Below, one piece after another: positions 57,161 to 64,000 of a stretch of 64,000 nt of DNA. Below the pieces are notes generated by a model. The model was not told the DNA's origin and searched no databases. It worked only from the letters and a program-made list of their open reading frames with translations. Every line of letters starts with the position of its first letter. Positions within the stretch are counted from its first letter, which is position 1. The DNA comes from Notamacropus eugenii (lineage: Eukaryota; Chordata; Mammalia; Diprotodontia; Macropodidae): positions 351,581,890 to 351,645,889 of the forward strand of contig NC_092873.1 in assembly GCF_028372415.1 (NCBI RefSeq). Direction: 5' to 3'. Position numbers and translations under genes: made by a program.

Positions 57161-57896
57161 GTAGCTAGATGGCTCAGTGTGTTGAGGTCAAGGAACCAGA
57201 TGATGAGATTTGCAGTGCTTGGGACCCCAAAATACCAACACCCTGGGTCCTGCCCAAATGAATTTGACTCAAGTCTTCTTTTAGCCAAAGAAAAACAAAG
57301 TTTATTAAAGATTCGCCATATTGGATTGACTCTTAAGAAGCCTAACTAGTTGTGGCACTTGTATTAACAAGTGGGCCAGATTGAATCTGAGCACCTTCAT
57401 GGAGATAAAAAGGATCTTATATACAGAAAGACCGTGGGAGGGATCTGGGGTGATCTAGTAGTCTGAGGTGATGGGAGAATCATGAGGAGGAATCTAAGGA
57501 GGATCTTGATGGGACTGGAGTGACTAGAGGTCAGAACCAAGAGAGTGGGATTTTGATTTTGATGGTAGGAAACAGCTAGAGGCAACCAGGAGATAACAGA
57601 CCATGGAGGGATAGGCTAGGTTAAGGGTAACAGATTTGGGCATGAAAAGCTAGATTAAGTGGGAAGATACAAGGAGAGTTCAAAGGGGTTCCTAAAATCT
57701 GGGCCTGGAGTCAGGAAGACCTGGGTTCAAATCTGGCCTCAGACACTTACTAGCTATGTGACCCTGGGCAAGTCACTTAATCTCTGCCTTAATTTACTGG
57801 ATAAGGAAATGACAAGCCTCTCCCAGTATCTTTGCCAATTGACCACTGTCCATGGAATCGTGAAGAGTTAAACAGAACTGAACAAGAACAACAATA
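57161..57896 (+). repeat. MAR1-type SINE split by an LTR
   Basis: The head TAGCTAGATGGCTCAGTG lies at 57163-57180. The body resumes at 57694 with GGCCTGGAGTCAGGAAGACC, then TAGCTATGTGACCCTGGGC and the ACAACAATAAAG end. The interval is mostly LTR; about ten bases of the SINE are missing. Confidence 0.75.
57201..57632 (-). mobile_element. Solo-type LTR of an endogenous retrovirus (fossil)
   Basis: Read on the minus strand, this begins TGTTACCC and shows a TATA-type box (near 57415-57423), an AATAAA signal (near 57300-57306) and a CA end at 57211 or 57201. GATT occurs at 57207-57210 and 57633-57636, which would be a 4-bp target duplication and fit a class I (gamma-like) element. A tRNA-primer-site-like stretch adjoins the alternative end, so the exact border is open. 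No gag, pol or env sequence is present. It is younger than the SINE it interrupts. Confidence 0.65.
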
Positions 57897-58085
57897 AAGC
57901 TATGTGACCTTGGGCAAATCATTTAACCTGTTTGCCTTGGAATCTCCAACTGTAAAATGGGATAATAATAGCACCTACCTCCCAGGATGGTTAGGAGGAC
58001 TAAATGAGATAATAATTGTAAAGCACTTGGCAGTGTTTGGTACACACTAAGCACTATTTAAATGTTAGCTATTAGATATTATTGT
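57897..58085 (+). repeat. MIR CORE-SINE
   Basis: GCTATGTGACCTTGGGCAAA, GGGATAATAATAGCACCTAC, CTAAATGAGATAATAATTGT and AATGTTAGCTATTAGATATT. Confidence 0.85.
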
Positions 58086-58094
58086 TATTATTAT

Positions 58095-58225
58095 GTCTCA
58101 TTAATACCTGTATGCTTTCTCCCTCTACCAGACTATAACCTTACTTAATGGAGGTAGGGCTATGTCTTATCTCAATTTTCCATCTCCTCCAGAGCATAGC
58201 ACAGCTGATTTAACATAGGGTCTTA
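58095..58225 (+). repeat. L2 LINE 3' end
   Basis: CTACCAGACTATAACCTTAC, CCTCCAGAGCATAGCACAGC and TTTAACATAGGGTC. Confidence 0.6.
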
Positions 58226-58299
58226 AGTATGCTTGCACTTTCTACTGAGGATTGTCAGGGTTTCTCCAGCATTGTCCAATTCTAGATGCTGGTTCTTTA

Positions 58300-58960
58300 G
58301 ACTGAAATTATCAGGCTGCCCGTCTGATGAAAATATCCTTTAAGTCAGGACTCTTATCCCCTTTTGCTCTAATTTTGTGCTTACTAAGCAACCTTCTTTC
58401 TGACTTTATAATTCGGTCTCCTGTGTATATTGAGCCACAAGAAGGGAGTATCCCATGCAGAGAACTGACTGGTATATTTATGGCGACTGTGTTTTCCAAA
58501 CTAAATATTGGGACACCTGATGTGACCGAGGATGTTCCATTTATAACTCCTCACATAAAAAGCACCCTTTCTTTTATGAAAACAGGGATGTCTGTCAATA
58601 TTAGAATAAATCAGCAATCTGTTTTATCAATCCAGCTCACCAAATTTTATCAACCCATACACCAAAGTGAGCTTGATTAGAATGAAACTGTTTCCAAGAG
58701 TCTGATCACCTTTGGATGGAATGATAACACCAAGTTACCGAGGCAACCTGCAGAGTCTAGGACCCAAGTCCAGATCCTGACCTGATGTGACTCTCCCAGA
58801 GTGTTGCCAATAGGAGTCACTCAGCCTGAGCCACAGACCAGCCTCCTTCCTTGGACAGTCTGACAGAACAGTAATCCAAGTAGAGCCCTGCTCTGGCTTT
58901 CAGACCAACTTTCTCCCTCTTTGTTGACCAGTCTTCCCAGCTAAGGAAAGTTAGTCTGGG
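58300..58960. other. Unassigned sequence with a 117-codon open frame
   Basis: A plus frame (58327-58680) and a shorter minus frame (58311-58499) are open. I see no signal peptide, known domain or splice context. CpG are slightly more frequent than nearby. It could be unique DNA or an unrecognised old element; I do not call it a gene. Confidence 0.35.
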
Positions 58961-59003
58961 AGGTGTTTGCTCACATCAGGGCCCCAAGATGGCATTGCCA
59001 TAG

Positions 59004-59104
59004 TCTTTCTTCCTTCCTTCCTTCCTCCCTCCCTCTCTCTCTCTCTCTCTTTCTTTCTCTTTCCTTCACTCTTTTCCTTCCTTCTTGCTTTTCTCCTTTC
59101 TTTC
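59004..59104. repeat. Pyrimidine (CTTC/CT/CTTT) tract, left of L1
   Basis: Runs of CTTC, CT and CTTT units up to the L1 3' end. Confidence 0.92.
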
Positions 59105-59640
59105 TTTTTATAATTAATTTATTTTTAGTTTTCAACATTCATTTCCATAAGATTTTGAGTTTTAAATTTTCTTCCCCTTCCTTTCCTCCCTTCTCCTCTC
59201 CAAGACAGTATGCAATCTGATATAGGCTCTACTTATACATACATATTAAAAATATTTTCACATTAGTCATGATGCAAAGAAGAATTAGCACTAATAGAAG
59301 AAACCACGAGAAAGAAGAAACAAAACAAAAGAAAAGGTGAGCAAATAGTGTGCTTCCATCTGCATTCAGACTCCAAAATTCTTTCTTTGGATGTGGATAG
59401 AATTTTCCATCATCCATGAGTCTTTTGAAATTGCCTTAGATCCTTTCTTTACTGAGAAGAGCTAAATTTATCAAGGTTAGTCATCAAACAATGTGGCTGC
59501 TACTGTGTACAACGTTCTCCTGGTTCTGCTCATTTCACTCAGCATCAGTTCATATAAGTCTTTCCAGGTTTTTTCGAAGTCTACCTGTTCATCATTTCTT
59601 ATAGCATAATAATATTCCATTGCATTCATATACCACAACT
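59105..59640 (-). repeat. 5'-truncated L1 (group B) within a pyrimidine tract
   Basis: The minus strand encodes the L1 ORF2 C-terminus without a stop: KLWYMNAMEYYYAIRNDEQ, FEKTWKDLYELMLSEMS and RTRRTLYTVAATLFDD. Group B 3' UTR follows, with the polypurine complement at 59172-59205 and the terminal TTTCAACATTCATTTCCATA. Pyrimidine arrays flank both sides. Confidence 0.92.
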
Positions 59641-59772
59641 TTCTTCCTTCCTTCTTTCCTTTCTTCCTTCCTTCTTTCCTTCCTCCCTCCCTCTCTTCCT
59701 CCCTCTTTCTTTTTCTCTTTTTTTCTCTCTTTCTTTTTTTCTTCCTTTCCTTCCTTTTTCTTTCTTTTTCCC
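59641..59772. repeat. Pyrimidine (CTTC/CTTT/TTTC) tract, right of L1
   Basis: CTTC, CCTC and TTTC units. The lysine- and arginine-rich frame on the minus strand is read-through of this tract. Confidence 0.92.
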
Positions 59773-59949
59773 AGACCACCAGTAACCTGCCCAACTTAAA
59801 ATATTTTCTCATCTCTGGGGAGGGGCAGGGAGAAATGTGGCCCAGCATGTTCCTCTTTCACCAAAACCTTGACTGGGAATTAGACTGCCCTTCGTAAGGG
59901 ATGTTACTCTAATTCAGTCACAAGTGTACTACATAGTTTTAGTAAGTAC

Positions 59950-60055
59950 CCGATTATAGAGTTGTGGTCTGGAAGAAACCTCAGGGGTTAACTAATCAAA
60001 CTCCCTTATTTTACAAATGAGGAAACTGAGGCCCAAGAAAGTTAAGTGACTTTAC
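59950..60055 (-). repeat. MIR/THER fragment
   Basis: GTTGTGGTCTGGAAGAAACC, TTTTACAAATGAGGAAACTG and GCCCAAGAAAGTTAAGTGAC. Confidence 0.7.
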
Positions 60056-60160
60056 TATGTAAAATATTTATGGGCAGGGATTGTTTCATATTTATCTTTG
60101 TATTTCCAGTGCCCAGTATATAGTATATAGTAAACACTTAATAAAAGCTTATTGACATAA
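60056..60160 (+). repeat. L2 LINE 3' end
   Basis: TATGGGCAGGGATTGTTTCA and AGTAAACACTTAATAAAAGC. Confidence 0.7.
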
Positions 60161-60164
60161 AGCT

Positions 60165-60530
60165 AACATCTATACATTACTTTAGGTGCATTTATTTATT
60201 TAGTTCATTGAATTCCTGCATTAAAGGGGCAACTAAGTGGTGAAGGGGATAGAGCACTGGCCCTGAAGTCAGGAGTTCAAATCCAACCTCAGACATTTAC
60301 TAGCTGTGTGACCCTGGACAAGTCACTTAACCCTGATTGCCTCAAAAATAAGAAGAGAATTCCTGCACTCACCCTATGGGATCAGTAAGGGGAATCCTGT
60401 ATCTCCTCATTTTAAAAATGAGGAAACAGGTTCAGATCAATGATTGGTTAAGGGTCATAGTGCTAGTGAATGGCAGAGCTCAGCCTAGAACCCAGGACTC
60501 CTGATTTCTAGAGTCCATTGCTTTTTTTTT
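60165..60530 (-). repeat. MIR, antisense, split by a SINE
   Basis: CTATACATTACTTTAGGTGC lies left; CTCATTTTAAAAATGAGGAA, TAAGGGTCATAGTGCTAGTG and GAACCCAGGACTCCTGATTT lie right. Confidence 0.75.
60221..60356 (+). repeat. tRNA-headed SINE, short A-tailed form, exact 11-bp TSD
   Basis: GGGGCAACTAAGTGGTGAAG through TAGCTGTGTGACCCTGGACA and CCCTGATTGCCTCAAAAATA. GAATTCCTGCA flanks it at 60210-60220 and 60357-60367. Confidence 0.92.
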
Positions 60531-60629
60531 CCAGGACAGTGCATGACCCTATTGTCATTCAGTGCCTTTGCATGCCTCACTATAGAGTCCAGATAAACCA
60601 ACTCCTTGCCCAGGAGGTATTACAGCCAA

Positions 60630-60875
60630 CTGTAGTGGACAGAGAATGCTGAACTTGAAGTCAGGAAGACCTGAGTTCAAATCCTATCTCAAACATTTTT
60701 TGGTCATGTGACCCTGGGCAAGTCAGTCTCTCAGCCTAAGTTTTTTCATCTGTAAAATGGTGATCAAAATAGCACCTATGTCATAGAGTTATTATGAGGC
60801 TTAAATGAGATGATATATCTAAAGTGCTCTGCAAACTTGAAAGTGTTATATAAATGTCAGCTATTATTACAGAAG
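60630..60875 (+). repeat. MIR-tailed tRNA-headed SINE
   Basis: GTGGACAGAGAATGCTGAAC, GGTCATGTGACCCTGGGCAA, ATAGCACCTATGTCATAGAG and TAAATGTCAGCTATTATTAC. Confidence 0.88.
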
Positions 60876-60899
60876 GATTTGGAGCTAGAAAAGATCCTG

Positions 60900-61035
60900 G
60901 AGATACTAGGATTATAGCTCTAGAGTTAGAAGGGATCTCTCAAGCTATCTAGGTCAACCTCCTAATTTTATAGATAAGCAAATCGAGGCCCAGCGAAGTT
61001 GTAGGATCACAGGTGTCTGCTTAGAGGTCCAGCTT
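60900..61035 (-). repeat. MIR/THER fragment
   Basis: CTAGAGTTAGAAGGGATCTC, TTTTATAGATAAGCAAATCG and AGGCCCAGCGAAGTTG. Confidence 0.7.
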
Positions 61036-61119
61036 CCTCACATCCTCATTTCCCCCTTATTTTCCTCTATGAGATGGATTTTTGGATTATCTGCTATTTT
61101 TGTTTATCTGTGATGTGTG

Positions 61120-61200
61120 GCTCATCTTGAATGAGATAATATTTGTAAGGTGTCCACCACGGTGCCTGGCACTTAGCAGGAGACATATAAATGCTTATTC
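61120..61200 (+). repeat. MIR 3' fragment
   Basis: AATGAGATAATATTTGTAAG and GGTGCCTGGCACTTAGCAGG. Confidence 0.65.
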
Positions 61201-61424
61201 TCTTCCCTTACTTCCCCTGGGTTTGTAACCTCTAAGACCTCGCTATCCCTTACCTCATCCAGTTCAATTGATTTTGCCTTACAAAAGCCTCTCATCAGAT
61301 CCCTTCTCGTCACTCAATAGCTACCCCCTTAATTTAGCCCCTTCTTACTTGGAAAATTGTAGTAAATTCCTAATTTCTTTCCTCATTCTGGTCCTTAGCT
61401 TTTAATCCTTCTTCAAGCAGCCAA

Positions 61425-61515
61425 TCAGTTAGCATTTACTAAGCACTTACTATGTGTTAGATATTATGCTAACCACTGAGGATACCAAGAAAGACCCTGA
61501 AGGAGCCCACAATCT
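61425..61515 (-). repeat. L2 LINE 3' terminus
   Basis: GCATTTACTAAGCACTTACT, ATGTGTTAGATATTATGCTA and GGAGCCCACAATCTTA. Confidence 0.8.
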
Positions 61516-62095
61516 TATTTCACATTGCATCCTTTCCTTTTTCATCCCTGCCAAATTGGTGTATATGTTGTTCCCTGTCCATGACTTTTGATTTCCCATC
61601 CCATGCCTTTGAAAAGGGTGTGTCCTCCAGGTCTGAAATGCAGTCCTTCCAAGCCCCTAGGCTTTTGGATTCCTAGCTCCCTTCAAAGTTGGGCTTAAAT
61701 ACCAGTCATGTCTGACTTTATGACCCATTTGGAATTTTCTTGGCAAAAATACTGGAGTGGGTTGCCATTTCCTACTCCAGCTCATTTTACAGATGAAGAA
61801 ACTGAATAAACAGGGGTAAGTGACTTGTCTAGGGTCACACAGCTAGCTCATATCTGAGACTTTACATCCCAGCTGCTCTATGTGCTTCACCTTCTGGCTG
61901 TGCCTTTTACAGGAGGGCTTTCCCTCCCATCCCATAATTACTTGACACTTACTTTGAATATTTTGTTTTTATTTAGCTTGAGTTCATCGTTTTCCTACCA
62001 ATAGAAATGTAAGCTTCTTTAGGGAAAGTCATCTCGTCTTTGTCTTTATGTTCTGGAACCCTGATATAGATGCTTGTTGAATGGAATGGAATTGA
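61516..62095 (+). repeat. L2 LINE 3' region, split by a MAR1 SINE
   Basis: ATATGTTGTTCCCTGTCCAT lies before the SINE; AGGAGGGCTTTCCCTCCCAT, AATGTAAGCTTCTTTAGGGA and ATAGATGCTTGTTGAATGG lie after it. Confidence 0.75.
61697..61895 (-). repeat. MAR1-type SINE inside L2
   Basis: CAGTCATGTCTGACTTTATG, ACTGGAGTGGGTTGCCATTT, TTTTACAGATGAAGAAACTG and GGGTCACACAGCTAGCTCAT. Confidence 0.88.
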
Positions 62096-62394
62096 CTGCC
62101 TTCCCACCCCATATGTCACCTCCATTCCTCAGGCCATGCCCTCAGGTGACTGATTAATTTCTGTGATTGTGTCTCTGGAAACTCTTTCTGGATTTCTCTA
62201 TTGTTACCTCCAATCCACCCTCCCCCTTCCCCCCGCCCCCTGCCTCAAACCTCCCAATACCCCTTCATGATTCATGGTGTAGCCTCATCAACTGCTCAGA
62301 GATAGCCAGAAGCTGCTCTTTCTTGCTGTGTCATTGTAGATTCTTGCCTTCTTTAGAGCACTTCAACACAAATGTGGGAAATATTCTCTTCATA

Positions 62395-62530
62395 AGCAGT
62401 GATAATAAACTATTGAGTCATAGAATGAACCCTGGTACAGCAGAAAGAACCTTGGATTAAGAATTAGAGGACCTGGATTCCAATCTTGACCTCAATGTTA
62501 TTTGGAATAGATGACTTCTAAGGACCCATC
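62395..62530 (+). repeat. MIR-type fragment
   Basis: GCAGAAAGAACCTTGGATTA, GAGGACCTGGATTCCAATCT and ATAGATGACTTCTAAGGACC. Confidence 0.6.
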
Positions 62531-62649
62531 CTTTATACATCCTTTGTGTAACCCCCTCAAATTTGAACATATAATTTCCAAGTTATGTTGAGGTCATCTA
62601 ACCAGTCTGATTTGGGATCTTCTGATTCCAAATCCCACAGTACCATGTT

Positions 62650-63285
62650 GGGATCCAAAACATCAGATAATCCAAAAAATTTTTCTTTGAAGTGTTAGTT
62701 TCTAGATGAGACAACCCCCACCCCGACCCACCCCCGACTTTTTTGGCAACCAGCCCTCCCTTCTCCATTGTGTTTAGGCTTAGGCTTATATTCAAATGAG
62801 TTTGAGAGTTGGCCTTTCGCAATGTTTGCAGTCACTGATGGGCTGGTATGGAACTGGTTTCTTATGGGATATTTGTCAAGGAGTATCCAGGAACCTCTGG
62901 AGATAGCGTTGATATCAAAAAGTTTCTCCCATCATGGAAATCCTTGGGTTGACAGACTTGGTTAACCAGGAGAAGAGAGTGACTGTTTCTGCTAAGTCTC
63001 TTTCCACTGGCCAACTTGCTTTCTCCTTCCTATCTTAACTTCTTGGTTGTGGTTGGCGTTATCCACCAGATGTCTGATTTGAGATAGTGATTTTCCCCTT
63101 CTTTCCTCTAATTCCATCTCGTTTGGTGTGTTTCACTAGGCTCCCGGGACACAAATAGTCCTCCCGAGTTTTCAGTTTATCACCTATGCCCTCAGGAGAA
63201 CAAAAAGGCCCCAAATTGCAGAGCTGACTTTCAGAACGATCATAATTTAAAAAAAAAAAAAAAAGGAAGGTAGCCCAAAAGAACT
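62650..63285. other. Unique sequence
   Basis: Nothing recognised; A-run at 63249-63264. Confidence 0.4.
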
Positions 63286-63289
63286 GGGT

Positions 63290-63425
63290 TCGGAGAGAGA
63301 GGAATCTAGCTAGATTCAAATCTCACTTCTGGCCACTTACTGTAAGTGTGACCTTGGGCAAGTCACGGGGAACTGTTAATTTATCTGTAGAAAGGGTTGA
63401 ACTAGATGCCCTCGGAGGTCCCTGT
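63290..63425 (+). repeat. MIR-type SINE
   Basis: TAGATTCAAATCTCACTTCT, GTGTGACCTTGGGCAAGTCA and GAACTAGATGCCCTCGGAGG. Confidence 0.75.
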
Positions 63426-63446
63426 CCTTACTTTTAGAGAAATGCC

Positions 63447-63523
63447 TTTTTTCTTTTTCTTTTCTTTCTTTTCTTTTCTTTTCTCTCTTTCTTTCCTTCT
63501 TTCTTTCTTTCTTTTTTTCTTGG
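63447..63523. repeat. (TTTCT/CTTT) pyrimidine tract
   Basis: Imperfect TTTTC and CTTT units. Confidence 0.92.
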
Positions 63524-63689
63524 TCTTCTGATCTCTAGCCATTGTCAGTTTGGTATTTAGCTGATACTTAAGGTTTGGTTGATTTAAATTTGAATTAACG
63601 AGTATGAACTTGAAAGAGGAGTTTATGGAGCTGAGATGGTATGTGTAGGGTGTGAACTTTCCCTCTCCTTTTTGCTGTGGAAGTACTAA

Positions 63690-63785
63690 GAGAAAAGAGA
63701 GGGAAAACAACTTTTCTGAGCTCAGTTTCCTTAGGTGTAAAGTGAGATGATCTAGAGTTCCCTTCTAGTTCTGAATCTACGATCT
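63690..63785 (+). repeat. MIR-type SINE tail
   Basis: GAGCTCAGTTTCCTTAGGTG, AGATGATCTAGAGTTCCC and TTCTAGTTCTGAATCTACGA. Confidence 0.65.
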
Positions 63786-63904
63786 TATTTTCACTCTGGA
63801 TTCTTCCCCTCTCTGCCTCATCTTTAGGCTGGAGGAAGAACGAGTCCTGGAGTTTGAGCCACCTGGGGACAAGCTCCTTACCCTTGCTCAAGGCCCAGGG
63901 GCTG

Positions 63905-64000
63905 GACCTGAGAAGTCACATCTGGTCCAACCTCCTTTTACGGAGGAGAAAACCGAACTCCAGAAAAGTTTGACTTGCCCGAGATCACCCAATTTGCGCA
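63905..64000 (-). repeat. MIR/THER SINE running off the window
   Basis: TCTGGTCCAACCTCCTTTTA, GAGGAGAAAACCGAACTCCA and GACTTGCCCGAGATCACCC in antisense order. Confidence 0.75.

Noticed and set aside
59477-59848. 123-codon minus frame with a basic N-terminus
   Set aside because: It is L1 ORF2 C-terminus joined to read-through of a pyrimidine tract.

Overview
The window looks like marsupial nuclear DNA. It is AT-rich and CpG-poor, with no operon-like or densely coding structure. Most of it consists of interspersed repeats that together fit a metatherian genome: tRNA-headed SINEs beginning GGGCAGCTAGGTGG; MAR1-type SINEs whose tail reads like an RTE 3' end (GAGTCAGACATGACTGAA); CORE/MIR SINEs; ancient L2 and L3/CR1 LINEs; and two groups of 5'-truncated L1 with a G-rich polypurine 3' UTR. 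I cannot tell which marsupial it is. Family names are from memory of consensus sequences, and borders are hand-read except where a target-site duplication (TSD) is given.

Layout. 1-7.9 kb is almost free of recognisable repeats and holds no convincing exon; a minus-strand AATAAA followed by an A-run at 6.76-6.79 kb is its only transcript-like mark. 7.9-24 kb is repeat-dense: a long antisense L3/CR1 at 13.1-17.6 kb was split by an antisense L2, a MAR1 SINE and an L1 inserted into that SINE. 24.4-25.4 kb is a GC- and CpG-enriched island-like stretch with a degenerate tandem duplication. 25.5-38.4 kb holds L2 in both orientations, including an antisense copy of about 1.9 kb at 35.9-37.8 kb, plus SINEs, L1 insertions and a large CT/CTTC microsatellite. 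39.4-45.4 kb mixes unique sequence and SINEs. 45.64-46.22 kb contains the only host gene relic I recognise, a broken TMEM86B-like (lysoplasmalogenase) pseudogene. 47-64 kb is again repeat-dense, with antisense L3 carrying a large composite insertion, a solo-type LTR of an endogenous retrovirus, and an L1 lying inside a pyrimidine microsatellite.

I found no intact protein-coding gene, no functional RNA gene and no CRISPR array. The window is best described as intergenic or intronic DNA with a readable history of nested retrotransposition. I see no evidence for a new biological system; the items most worth checking are the CpG-enriched stretch, the repeat-poor first 7.9 kb and the TMEM86B relic.
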